Shown: piece after piece, positions 9,488 to 17,310 of the stretch
How the letters are laid out: each line of letters starts with the position of its first letter
Numbering within the stretch: the stretch's first letter is position 1
Assembly: GCA_016715105.1 (NCBI GenBank)
Contig: JADKBO010000040.1
Location: 1 to 61,150, forward strand
Source: Saprospiraceae bacterium
GTDB taxonomy: Bacteria > Bacteroidota > Bacteroidia > Chitinophagales > Saprospiraceae
DNA length: 61,150 nt
Direction of reading: 5' to 3'
Translations under genes and position numbers: made by a program
The notes under the pieces: model-generated
What the model saw: only the letters and a program-made list of their open reading frames with translations
Databases searched by the model: none
Told to the model about the DNA's origin: nothing

Positions 9488-9493
9488 CGCTTG

Positions 9494-9871
9494 ATGAAGA
9501 AATTAATTGTCTTTTTATTGATCGGTTTAACTTCGTTTTTAACCTTTAAAGACTTCTTCACCTATGCCCATTTTTTCTTAAATCGAGACTACATTGCTCA
9601 GAATTTCTGTATCAATCGGGAAAGTCCTACTGTTTTGTGTAGTGGTAAGTGTTATTTGGATAAAACCATCGCTCAAAACGAAGATCAAGAGCAAAATTTA
9701 CCTTTCAGTAAAAAAGAAATTCAAAATATACAACCGTTTTTGACTGTTTCAATAGTGGCCCTTCCTGAGGCAGTTGAAATTCCACGGACATCAAAACTCA
9801 TCGTGGGTCAAGCGGAAATTTATGCACACCTTTTTGCTTATTCCATATTCCACCCACCACAATTGGTTTAA
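9494..9871 (+). CDS. Small membrane-anchored protein with a CxGxCYL motif
   Basis: This protein of about 125 residues begins MKKLIVFLLIGLTSFLTFKDFF, a single N-terminal membrane segment or uncleaved signal. A motif NFCINRESPTVLCSGKCYLDK follows, holding three cysteines that could bind metal or a thiol partner. The frame also opens at a TTG (9485), but that codon is part of the TACTTTTG promoter box, so the ATG at 9494 is preferred. Small proteins with this CxGKCYL pattern are common in Bacteroidota near copper and haem genes; I know no function. It is followed by the MbnP- and MbnH-like genes on the same strand, which suggests a shared role in periplasmic copper handling. Confidence 0.7.
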   Translation: MKKLIVFLLIGLTSFLTFKDFFTYAHFFLNRDYIAQNFCINRESPTVLCSGKCYLDKTIAQNEDQEQNLPFSKKEIQNIQPFLTVSIVALPEAVEIPRTSKLIVGQAEIYAHLFAYSIFHPPQLV

Positions 9872-10035
9872 TTTTTCTTGATGGTTTGTTCATAATGAGA
9901 CGCTTGTATACCTAGTGCTTCTTACTATGAATGCCTTTCATCTATTTAATTGCTAGTTTATGCTAGCTAACTTTTTGGTTTGTAAAATCATACCAAAATC
10001 CATTTTATATTTTAAAAATTAAACATCAATTAAAA

Positions 10036-10884
10036 ATGAAGAGAATATTGATTTTGAGCTTATTAGCTCTTATAATTACCTCATGTGGTAAAGAAGAAGT
10101 AATTGAAAAAGGTGCAGGTAGTATTGACATAGAATTTGATAACGTGGCTGTCATCAATAACATACAAAATCAATTGTCATTGGTTACTCCTGGTAGTACA
10201 AATTATAATTATACCAATGGTCTTGGCCAACCTTTTAACTTGAATTTATTGAGATATTATATTTCTGGAATCAAACTTGAAGGACCTAATGGAGCATCTT
10301 TTACAGACGAAATAAAAGTAGATGTTGCTGCAAGTAAAGGCATTTATCTGATTGATGAAAGTAAACTTGCTGCCAATATCATCACATTGGAAAATGTACC
10401 AGCAGGCGAATACAATAAAATTTCTTTTACAGTAGGAGTAGACACATCGGGTGTGAAAGAAGGTGCGTCGGGAGGTGTACTTGACCCTGCCACTTGCAAA
10501 ATGTTTTGGAATTGGAATTCTGGTTATATAGCTGTAAAAATAGAAGGACAATCTCCAGTTTCCAATGGAGGAGTTGGAGGAACTGAAACTTTAAACTCAA
10601 GTAGTGTCAACGGGATTGCCTACCACGTTGGGGGTTGGAGAAATGTAGAAGGTTCTGCTTTCGTAAACAACAACAAAAGCCTTTCATTTAATTTTGACAC
10701 CAATGCCAAAGTTGAAAAAGGATTGGAACCCCACGTACACATGATCCTTGATGTGATCAGCCTTTTTAAAGGGCAAAATATGATTGATTTTACAGGCAAT
10801 CACAATGTGCATAAACCCATAGATGGCAAACCATTGGCAGACAATATACCCAATGCGTTCTCTTTTGACCATTTACACCAATAG
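10036..10884 (+). CDS. mbnP: MbnP-family lipoprotein (probable copper-binding)
   Basis: This 282-residue protein has a lipobox ending IITSC (Cys17). It carries the MbnP signature PATCKMFWNWNSGY (around W158 and W160) and C-terminal His-rich segments EPHVHM and GNHNVHKP. In characterised MbnP/MbnH pairs the dihaem partner oxidises a tryptophan of MbnP to kynurenine, creating a copper site. The partner gene here lies 55 bp downstream. MbnP homologues are widespread outside methanobactin operons, and no methanobactin genes are seen, so a general copper-acquisition or copper-storage role is inferred. A rho-independent terminator separates the pair, which would favour excess MbnP over its modifying enzyme. 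Confidence 0.85.
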   Translation: MKRILILSLLALIITSCGKEEVIEKGAGSIDIEFDNVAVINNIQNQLSLVTPGSTNYNYTNGLGQPFNLNLLRYYISGIKLEGPNGASFTDEIKVDVAASKGIYLIDESKLAANIITLENVPAGEYNKISFTVGVDTSGVKEGASGGVLDPATCKMFWNWNSGYIAVKIEGQSPVSNGGVGGTETLNSSSVNGIAYHVGGWRNVEGSAFVNNNKSLSFNFDTNAKVEKGLEPHVHMILDVISLFKGQNMIDFTGNHNVHKPIDGKPLADNIPNAFSFDHLHQ

Positions 10885-10897
10885 ATTTAAATTACCG

Positions 10898-10932
10898 AAG
10901 GGAAGCTATACAAATGGCTTCCCTTTTTATTT
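10898..10932 (+). terminator. Rho-independent terminator between mbnP and mbnH
   Basis: Arms AAGGGAAGC and GCTTCCCTT (10898-10906 and 10917-10925) flank a 10-nt loop and lead into TTTTTATTTT. The ATG of mbnH follows at 10940. mbnH must be expressed by partial read-through or from an unseen promoter. Confidence 0.8.
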
Positions 10933-10939
10933 TCTAGCC

Positions 10940-11959
10940 ATGAAATTTAAAATCTTTTTATTCTTTGTTGGAGCAATAATTGCGGGTTGCCAAAAAGAAA
11001 ATACAGAAGAAGTATTGGATCCATATGTGTTAAGACGTCCGGATTATTTCCCCGAAATCACCTACCTTATTTCAGGAAATCAGATTTCCAAATCAGGTTT
11101 TGAGCTGGGTAAAAAACTCTTTAATGATCCAATCTTGTCTTTGGACAATTCCATAGCTTGCTCCAATTGTCATGTCAAAGCTGTTGCCTTCACTGACCCT
11201 CAGCACAACCCAAGCGTTGGAATATTTGAAAGAGAGGGAAGCCGTAACTCACCCATGATTGCCAATATGGCTTTTCAGCCTGAATTTTTATGGGATGGTG
11301 GCATTACCCACCTTGATTTTGTTCCCATTTTTGCAATTGAAAACGAGAAGGAAATGGCAGAAACAGCAGAAGGTGTTGTGAGAAAATTGAATGCATCTCC
11401 TATATATCCAACCTTATTTAAGAAAACCTTTCCAAGTTTGGACACCATCACAGCCCCTTACATGCTCAAAGCACTTTCTCAATACATGTTGCTTTTGGTT
11501 TCTGACCAATCCAAATATGATCAGTTTTTGAGGGGAGAAGTAAATTTATCCAGCGAAGAAACTGCTGGGCTCACATTATTCAAGGCAAAATGTGCAAGTT
11601 GCCATTCGGGAGCACTTTTTACCAATTATGCCTTTCTCGATAATGGTTTGGATTTCACACACAAAGACATTGGCCGGGCATTGATTTCGGCTCGAGTCGA
11701 AGATACCGGTAAGTTTAAAGTCCCAAGTTTGCGCAACATCCTATTGACATCGCCTTACATGCATGACGGGCGTTTCAAAACAATCAATGAAGTGATCGAT
11801 CATTATAGGTTTCATGTGAAAGATAAACCAAATCTGGATGTTCGGCTCAAAACAGATGGGAAACCTGGTCTACCTATGTCAGATCAAGAAGTAGAAAATT
11901 TGGTCTCCTTTTTTAAAACACTGACTGATTATAAATTTATCTCAAATCCTATTTTCTGA
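10940..11959 (+). CDS. mbnH: MbnH/MauG-like dihaem cytochrome c peroxidase-family lipoprotein
   Basis: The chosen start (ATG 10940) gives 339 residues with a lipobox IIAGC (Cys17); the open frame extends upstream to 10823 but would overlap mbnP without adding any signal. Two c-type haem motifs are present, CSNCH (74-78) and CASCH (218-222), plus the family blocks NSPMIANMAF and FKVPSLRNILLTSPYMHDGRF. This is the bacterial dihaem peroxidase/MauG superfamily. Pairing with MbnP points to MbnH, which uses a high-valent iron state to oxidise MbnP tryptophan. A plain cytochrome c peroxidase is the alternative, but the neighbour argues for MbnH. It is periplasmic and membrane anchored. Confidence 0.85.
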   Translation: MKFKIFLFFVGAIIAGCQKENTEEVLDPYVLRRPDYFPEITYLISGNQISKSGFELGKKLFNDPILSLDNSIACSNCHVKAVAFTDPQHNPSVGIFEREGSRNSPMIANMAFQPEFLWDGGITHLDFVPIFAIENEKEMAETAEGVVRKLNASPIYPTLFKKTFPSLDTITAPYMLKALSQYMLLLVSDQSKYDQFLRGEVNLSSEETAGLTLFKAKCASCHSGALFTNYAFLDNGLDFTHKDIGRALISARVEDTGKFKVPSLRNILLTSPYMHDGRFKTINEVIDHYRFHVKDKPNLDVRLKTDGKPGLPMSDQEVENLVSFFKTLTDYKFISNPIF

Positions 11960-12053
11960 ATTCAAAAATAGCTTAGGAAACATACACTGACCTGATCAAA
12001 AGTTGCAGACCTTTCACTTTGGATAAAAAATCCATTAAGAATAGGAAATACAC

Positions 12054-12061
12054 TACCTTTG
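12054..12061 (+). promoter_or_regulatory. Bacteroidota -7 box TACCTTTG before the helicase
   Basis: This is an exact TAnnTTTG match, 22 bp before the ATG at 12084. No well-spaced -33 TTG is seen. Confidence 0.45.
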
Positions 12062-12083
12062 CAACTTTTTTACAACGAACCAG

Positions 12084-13361
12084 ATGTTTTTCAAAGAATT
12101 AGGAATTATTGAGCCTATCCTCAAGGCTTTACAAGAGGAAGGCTATACCCAACCTACACCCATTCAAACACAATCGATTCCTATCCTTTTGGAAGGAAGA
12201 GACCTGATGGGATGTGCCCAGACAGGAACAGGTAAAACCGCGGCTTTTGCCATCCCAATCCTTCAACACCTATATAATAAAAAAACAGAGCTTGATGGTC
12301 ACAAAAAAATCAAAGCTTTGATATTGACCCCAACGAGAGAACTTGCCATTCAAATAGCAGAGAGCTTCACCGTTTATGGTAAATACACTGGTCTGAAAAA
12401 TACGGTCATTTTTGGTGGTGTAAAACAAGGAGCACAAACTTTTGCGCTCAGTAAAGGTATTGATATCTTGATTGCAACACCTGGCAGATTGCTCGATCTG
12501 ATGAATCAAAAATTCATTTCACTCAAAGACATAGAATATTTTGTTTTGGACGAGGCCGATCATATGTTGGATATGGGCTTTGTGCAAGACATAAAAAGGG
12601 TCATTGCCAAGTTACCTGTAAAAAGACAGTCGCTGTTTTTCTCTGCTACCATGCCAATGGAAATCGTAGAGCTTTCACGTCAAATTTTGGGTGATTTCGA
12701 AAAAGTAACCGTAAAACCAGAACAAGCTACCGCAGAAAGAGTTGGACAAGCGGTATACTTTGTGCACAAAAACAATAAGGGGAATCTACTGATACACACC
12801 ATTCAAACCAAAAAATTTGATACGGCTCTTGTTTTTGCCAGAACCAAACACGGCTGTGATAAGATTGTAAAAATGCTCGACAGGGCAAATATAAAGTCTG
12901 AAGCCATTCATGGGAATAAATCACAGGTGGCAAGACAACGGGTGCTCAATGACTTCAAAAACGGCAATCTAAAAATATTGGTGGCTACAGATATTGCCGC
13001 GAGGGGTATTGATGTAGACAATCTTTCGCTAGTCATCAACTATGAGTTGCCCAATATTGCTGAAACTTATGTGCACCGCATTGGTCGTACCGGTAGGGCA
13101 AGTGCAAGTGGTATAGCCATTTCTTTTTGTGACGGTGAGGAAAAAGCCATGCTGCGAGACATTCAAAAGTTGATCAACCAGCAAATTCCGGTGGTCAAAA
13201 AACACCCTTTTGAAGGTGATGATACAACAGAAGTCATTGCGACGAAAAAACCTGGACCAAACCAGAGAAATCACAGTGCCCCCAGAAATGGAGGTGGACC
13301 AAAAACAAACTCCAATCGCAAGAAAAAGGTTTGGGGGAAAAACAAACCAAAAAGTAGGTAA
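12084..13361 (+). CDS. DEAD-box RNA helicase, RhlE-like
   Basis: This 425-residue protein has all the DEAD-box motifs in order: Q motif (PTPIQTQ), Walker A (AQTGTGKT), PTRELAIQ, TPGR, DEAD, SAT, then ARGIDV and HRIGRTGR in the second RecA domain. A basic, low-complexity tail (from about residue 385, rich in Lys, Asn and Pro) is typical of RhlE-like helicases and probably binds RNA. It acts in ribosome assembly or mRNA turnover, often in the cold. The start at ATG 12084 gives the usual FKELGI N-terminus. It is probably monocistronic. Exact orthology (RhlE, CsdA or other) cannot be settled by eye. Confidence 0.92.
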   Translation: MFFKELGIIEPILKALQEEGYTQPTPIQTQSIPILLEGRDLMGCAQTGTGKTAAFAIPILQHLYNKKTELDGHKKIKALILTPTRELAIQIAESFTVYGKYTGLKNTVIFGGVKQGAQTFALSKGIDILIATPGRLLDLMNQKFISLKDIEYFVLDEADHMLDMGFVQDIKRVIAKLPVKRQSLFFSATMPMEIVELSRQILGDFEKVTVKPEQATAERVGQAVYFVHKNNKGNLLIHTIQTKKFDTALVFARTKHGCDKIVKMLDRANIKSEAIHGNKSQVARQRVLNDFKNGNLKILVATDIAARGIDVDNLSLVINYELPNIAETYVHRIGRTGRASASGIAISFCDGEEKAMLRDIQKLINQQIPVVKKHPFEGDDTTEVIATKKPGPNQRNHSAPRNGGGPKTNSNRKKKVWGKNKPKSR

Positions 13362-13568
13362 ACTAACATTACTATATAATCAAGTGCTTCTGTCGATTCT
13401 TAAAGTAAGATCACACAGACTTCCATTTGGTTTTGGGGCCTTTTTGTCATCACAAGGTTTTATTACTGACAGCTTTATTGCATAATTGCACTTTTGAAAA
13501 TGCAGTTATAGGTACATTTTGCACTTTCTGGTGTGCATTCCGATGTTATAAATCATTTTAGGTTATAA

Positions 13569-13703
13569 TTTGAGCGATAAAGTGCCAAATTATCGCTCAA
13601 AAGTTATAAAATAGGCTTAAAAAGCAGTTTTTGATTGATAAAAATAGAATTTATCAATCAAAATATGGGTATATTTGAGCGATAAAAACAAAAATATCGC
13701 TCA
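13569..13703. promoter_or_regulatory. Three tandem palindromes upstream of and touching the Fic start codon
   Basis: The first is TTTGAGCGATAA / TTATCGCTCAAA (13569-13580 and 13590-13601, perfect 12-bp arms). The second is TTTTGATTGATAAA / TTTATCAATCAAAA (13629-13642 and 13650-13663, perfect 14-bp arms). The third is TGAGCGATA / TATCGCTCA (13676-13684 and 13695-13703). All share the form TTGAnnGATAAA. The right arm of the third ends on the A of the Fic ATG (13703). They look like repeated operators, possibly for autoregulation by the C-terminal winged helix of Fic; structured-RNA roles are also possible. Confidence 0.65.
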
Positions 13704-14807
13704 TGAAATGGGTATGGCAAGACAATAAATGGCCAAATTTCACATACAGTCACCTCAGAATTGGATGACAAAGAAGCTATTTTCAACCAAAACATTGGCA
13801 TAGTGATTGGCGCTATGAATCATCTTGCAGAAAGTAATCACTCTGTAGCGACCATAGATATATTGACACAAGAAGCCGTATCAACCTCCAGCATAGAAGG
13901 AGAAATTTTGAGAAGAGATTCGGTCCAGAGTTCCATACGAAAACACATGGGCTTGAAAATAGACCGCAGAAATGTCGACGCCAACGAAGCTGGAATGGCA
14001 GAATTGATGGTCAACCTCTATTATCTTTATCGAAATCCTTTGGACAAAGAGATGTTGTGTGACTGGAACCACATGGTTTGTAATGGCAGAAGAGATCTTG
14101 ATGTAATAGGCGATTATCGAAAACACGCCGAACCCATGCAAGTGGTAGGAGGTAGTTATAATAAACCAAAAGTTTTTTATGAAGCACCACCTTCAAGTCA
14201 ATTAGATCATGAAATGGAAAAATATATTTCTTGGTACAACCGCGCTTTGTCTGATCGCAAAAATCTACCAAACTTAGCATTTGCGGGTATGGCCCATTTG
14301 TATTTTGAAATGATACATCCCTTTGAGGATGGAAATGGACGGATTGGAAGGGCACTGGTTGAGAAGAGTATATCGCAAAGAATCAATCGACCTGCCTTGA
14401 ATTCCTTTGCCAAAGTGATAGATCAAAACAAAAAAGAATATTACAACGCCCTAAAAGCTTGCAATCATCACCTTGATATATCGAGTTGGTTGCACTACTT
14501 CACGGACACAATCATCGCCTCACAAGAATATACCATAAACTTGATCAAATTTATCATTGATAAAAGTAAGTTTTTCACCAAGTACAAGGACATCAATCAG
14601 CGTCAAGAAAAAGTCTTAGTAAGGGTATTTGAAGAAGGTATGGAAGGTTTCAAAGGGGGATTGAGTGCCAATAATTATCAAACGATCGCCCAAACTTCTC
14701 CCGCTACTGCGACGAGGGACCTGCAAGAATTGGTCAATATGGGCGCGCTCGCTAAATCTGGTGAATTGAAGAGCACTCGGTATTGGTTGAATTTGCAGCA
14801 TTTGTGA
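13703..14807 (+). CDS. Fic-domain protein with N-terminal DUF4172, frameshifted near 13745-13757
   Basis: The N-terminus MKWVWQDNKWPNFTY from ATG 13703 matches DUF4172, but that frame stops at about 13768. The +1 frame (SELDDKEAIFNQNIG) continues to 14807, so one small indel separates two parts of one gene. The Fic core has HPFEDGNGRIGR (starting at 14316), the complete HPFx(D/E)GNGRxxR site for AMP transfer from ATP. An inhibitory-helix motif TSSIEG lies upstream, matching (S/T)xxxE(G/N), so this is a class II, self-inhibited Fic. The C-terminus (TIAQTSPATATRDLQELVNMGAL) is a winged helix. Such proteins AMPylate cellular targets; the target is unknown. Three palindromes sit in the promoter. 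Confidence 0.85.
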
Positions 14808-14987
14808 AAAATAGCTGAGTTGCTGAACTGCTGAACTGCTGATTGTCTGAAACTGGGAAAGTGCTGAGTTGCTGTTTTGCTGTTTTGCTGTTTTGCCAAA
14901 TTGAGTCAAAGGCATTGCTAAATTGCTCATGCAAGAAATTGAACTTCTGCAAACTGACCACTGAAAACTGAAAACTGATAAAAAAAA
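14808..14987. repeat. Short-period low-complexity repeats after the Fic gene
   Basis: Imperfect repeats of GCTGAACT (about 14815-14840), GCTGTTTT three times (about 14871-14894) and CTGAAAA (about 14961-14977) fill this spacer. Open frames on the minus strand here are products of the repeats, not genes. It leads directly into the tandem array at 14988. Confidence 0.7.
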
Positions 14988-16035
14988 GCTCGCAACTCGT
15001 GGCTCGAAGCTCGTGGCAAAAAACTGAAAGCTGAAAACTGTTAGCTGAACTGCAGAATTGCAAATTTTCCGTATTTTGTGCTAAATATATCAAATTTGAC
15101 TGATTTCTCAGGGTTAATTCACCCACGGGGTTGGGGGGGGGTTTCCGGTTGCACCGGGGTTGCTGGAACCCTGGGTTCTAAAATAAAACATTCTCTTGGC
15201 CGGCGAGGCGGCAATCATACTTCTATCGTCTTTTCACATGACCACTGATTGCTCATCTCTGAAAACTGGTAGCAAAATTCTGAAATTCACAAGCTCGCAA
15301 CTCGTGGCTCGAAGCTCGCGGCAAAAAACTGAAAGCTGAAAACTGATAGCTGAACTGCAAAATTGCAAATTTACCGTATTTATTGATGTGTATAAATACA
15401 TCTAAATTTGACATAGATTTTTATGCTTCAACTGCGGGGCCACCCCCCCGGGGCGGGGGGGGGGTGTTGGGTGGCCCGGGGTTCTAATAAAAACATTCTC
15501 TTGGCCTGGACGAAGACAGCGGCAATCATACTTCTATCGTCTTTTCAAATGACCACCGATTGCTCATCCTGAAAACGGTAGCAAAATTCTGAAATTCACA
15601 AGTCGCAACTCGTGGCTCGTCGGCAAAAACTGATAGCTGAAAACTGTTAGCTGAACTGCGGAATTGCAAATTTTCCGTATTTATTGATGTGTATAAATAT
15701 ATCTAAATTTGAACATAGATTTTATGCTTCAATCTGCAATGTGGCCAATTCAACCCCAATTCGGGGTTGGAGGACTGGGGTTTGGTTTCCCCGAGTTGCA
15801 CTCGGGGCTATGCACATTGAACCCTTCGGGTTCTAAAAATTAAAAACATTCTCTTGGCTCTTGGACGAAGACAGCGGCAATCATACTTCTATCGTCTTTT
15901 CACATGACCACTGATTGCTCATCTCTGAAAACTGGTAGCAAAAATTCTGAAATTCACAAGCTCACAACTCGTGGCTCGAAGCTCGCGGCAAAAAACTGAT
16001 CGCTGAGAACTGATAGCTGACTGCTAATTGCCGAT
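14988..16035. repeat. Tandem array of about 300-360 bp units, three full and one partial
   Basis: Units begin with the string CTCGCAACTCGTGGCTCGAA or a variant at 14988, 15292, 15601 and 15959 (unit lengths about 304, 309 and 358 bp; the last is a fragment). Each unit contains a CTGAAAGCTGAAAACTG stretch, an AT-rich block (TTGCAAATTTTCCGTATTT), a GC-rich hairpin block, and a well-conserved block with CGGCAATCATACTTCTATCG and GACCACTGATTGCTCATC. In the third unit the GC-rich block is three clean hairpins (CAACCCC/GGGGTTG, CCCCGAGT/ACTCGGGG, GAACCC/GGGTTC); in the first two it has decayed to long G or C runs. No coding potential is seen. Confidence 0.8.
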
Positions 16036-16051
16036 ACCTCATCATACCAAC

Positions 16052-16078
16052 AAAAAAGGCCCGGAAAAACCGAGCCTT
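16052..16078 (-). terminator. Rho-independent terminator of the cold-shock gene
   Basis: On the minus strand AAGGCTCGG and CCGGGCCTT (one mismatch) enclose TTTTT and run into TTTTTTG. It lies 26 bp past the stop codon of the cold-shock gene. Confidence 0.8.
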
Positions 16079-16103
16079 CATGCAAAAATTTAAGATTTTA
16101 AGT

Positions 16104-16295
16104 TTATATCACTCTGACATTCACTGCGTTCATTCCTTTTTTGCCTTGTTGGAGTTCAAACTCTACATTGTCACCTTCACGGATATCGTCAACGAGACCT
16201 GAAATGTGAGTAAAGTGTTCTTTGTTTGATCCTTCTTCTGTGATGAAACCAAATCCTTTTGATTCATTGAAGAATTTTACGGTACCTGTATACAT
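16104..16295 (-). CDS. Cold-shock domain protein (CspA family)
   Basis: This 63-residue protein is a single cold-shock domain. RNP1 is visible as KGFGFI, RNP2 as EHFTHIS (usually VFVHxS, here with Phe-Thr), and the C-terminal strand is GMNAVNVRVI. It binds single-stranded nucleic acid and acts as an RNA chaperone. A long AT-rich leader and a TACATTTG -7 box lie upstream, and a rho-independent terminator follows, so it is a single-gene transcript. Temperature control is a family property and is not shown by the sequence. Confidence 0.93.
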   Translation of the reverse strand: MYTGTVKFFNESKGFGFITEEGSNKEHFTHISGLVDDIREGDNVEFELQQGKKGMNAVNVRVI

Positions 16296-16327
16296 TAATA
16301 ATAAATTGTAAAAAATAAATAATGGGA

Positions 16328-16335
16328 CAAATGTA
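16328..16335 (-). promoter_or_regulatory. Bacteroidota -7 box of the cold-shock gene
   Basis: The minus strand reads TACATTTG, an exact TAnnTTTG match, 32 bp before the ATG. No -33 TTG at the usual spacing was found. Confidence 0.5.
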
Positions 16336-16405
16336 CGTCATTATTTGTTATCGAATCCATAATTTATTGAAAATGAACAAAAAATAAATTTAAAACTTGG
16401 CACAA

Positions 16406-17149
16406 TTAAGCTCTAGACCGCATCATTTGGTAGAAAATGATGCCTGCTGCCACAGAAACATTTAAGGAATCAAAGTCAGAAATTTGGGGTATTTTGATCT
16501 TTTGGTCTGCTTGTTTAAGTGTTTCGGGAGTCACTCCCATATCTTCAGCTCCCATGACGATGGCAACAGGACCAGTAAAATCACAGGCATCGATGGCAAC
16601 AGCTCCATGCAGATCGGTCGCTAAAATTTGAATGCCATACATTTTACATTTTTCAATGACTGCGTTCATATTTTTTTCTCTACAAACGGGAATATTCAGA
16701 ATGGCACCAGCAGAAATTTTGATGGTATCACTATTGATCGCTGCATGTTTTTTGGCAGTAATGACAACGGCGTCCAAACCAAAAACAAGTGCTGACCTAC
16801 AAATTGCAGCCATGTTTCTCACATCACTTACACCCTCCAAGATCACGATTGCAGGACTTTTGCCTTGTTCGAAAGCCAAAGAAAGCACATCATCCAATTC
16901 TTGGAAATGGATAGGGCTGATCATGCCAACAACGCCTTGGTGGTTTCTATTACCAGCCAATGCATTCAACTTTTCATTGGGTACACGTGACAAGGGAATG
17001 TTTTGGTCTTTGCAAATGCCTCGAATTTCTTTTTCAATATCTCCCCTCAAAGAGTCTAGAATAAATACTTTCTCTATATCCTTACCTTCATTTAAGGCTT
17101 CGACCAGTGGGTTTCTACCCATTAAAATGATATTATCGGCTTGTTTCAC
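16406..17149 (-). CDS. rlmB: 23S rRNA 2'-O-methyltransferase RlmB-like (TrmH/SPOUT family)
   Basis: This 247-residue protein begins MKQADNIILMGRNPLVEALNEG, the RlmB substrate-binding N-domain, with the characteristic NHQGVVG at about residue 89. The SPOUT knot motifs follow: SDVRNMAAICRSA, AIVMGAEDMGV and IPQISDFDSLNVSVAAGI. RlmB methylates the ribose of G2251 in the 23S P-loop. TrmH-family members can be hard to separate by eye, but the N-domain and NHQG favour RlmB. It is transcribed divergently from the M36 peptidase gene. Confidence 0.88.
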   Translation of the reverse strand: MKQADNIILMGRNPLVEALNEGKDIEKVFILDSLRGDIEKEIRGICKDQNIPLSRVPNEKLNALAGNRNHQGVVGMISPIHFQELDDVLSLAFEQGKSPAIVILEGVSDVRNMAAICRSALVFGLDAVVITAKKHAAINSDTIKISAGAILNIPVCREKNMNAVIEKCKMYGIQILATDLHGAVAIDACDFTGPVAIVMGAEDMGVTPETLKQADQKIKIPQISDFDSLNVSVAAGIIFYQMMRSRA

Positions 17150-17225
17150 TTACTTTCTGTTTAATAAAATGGCGATGAACGACAAAGATTAAATATTTTT
17201 ATAAAAGACAATGTACTTTTACTCC

Positions 17226-17254
17226 TTTGGTTTGTTTAGTAAAGAATATATTTG
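17226..17254 (+). promoter_or_regulatory. Promoter of the M36 peptidase gene (TTTG-N17-TATATTTG)
   Basis: A -33 TTTG (17226-17229) and a -7 TATATTTG (17247-17254) stand 17 bp apart, in keeping with the Bacteroidota consensus. The leader to the ATG at 17311 would be about 50 nt. Confidence 0.6.
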
Positions 17255-17310
17255 TCAACTTATACCCTTTACAAGAATTATTATACTTGATTGAATGTAA
17301 AATCAAATTT

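Noticed and set aside
10823..10939. Upstream extension of the MbnH-like frame
   Set aside because: It overlaps the mbnP coding end and the terminator, and would bury the lipoprotein signal that begins at ATG 10940.
14616..15126. Overlapping minus-strand frames of 73-124 codons after the Fic gene
   Set aside because: They arise from GCTGAACT/CTGTTTT repeats (peptides rich in QQFSNSA and AKQQNS) and overlap the real Fic gene.
14988..16035. CRISPR array or diversity-generating retroelement template
   Set aside because: Units are about 300 bp with no short regular repeats and spacers, and no cas genes, reverse transcriptase or A-directed variation are present.
16052..16078. Riboswitch or thermosensor linked to the cold-shock gene
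   Set aside because: The hairpin lies downstream of the gene and ends in a T-run, so it is a plain terminator; the AT-rich leader has no visible strong structure.
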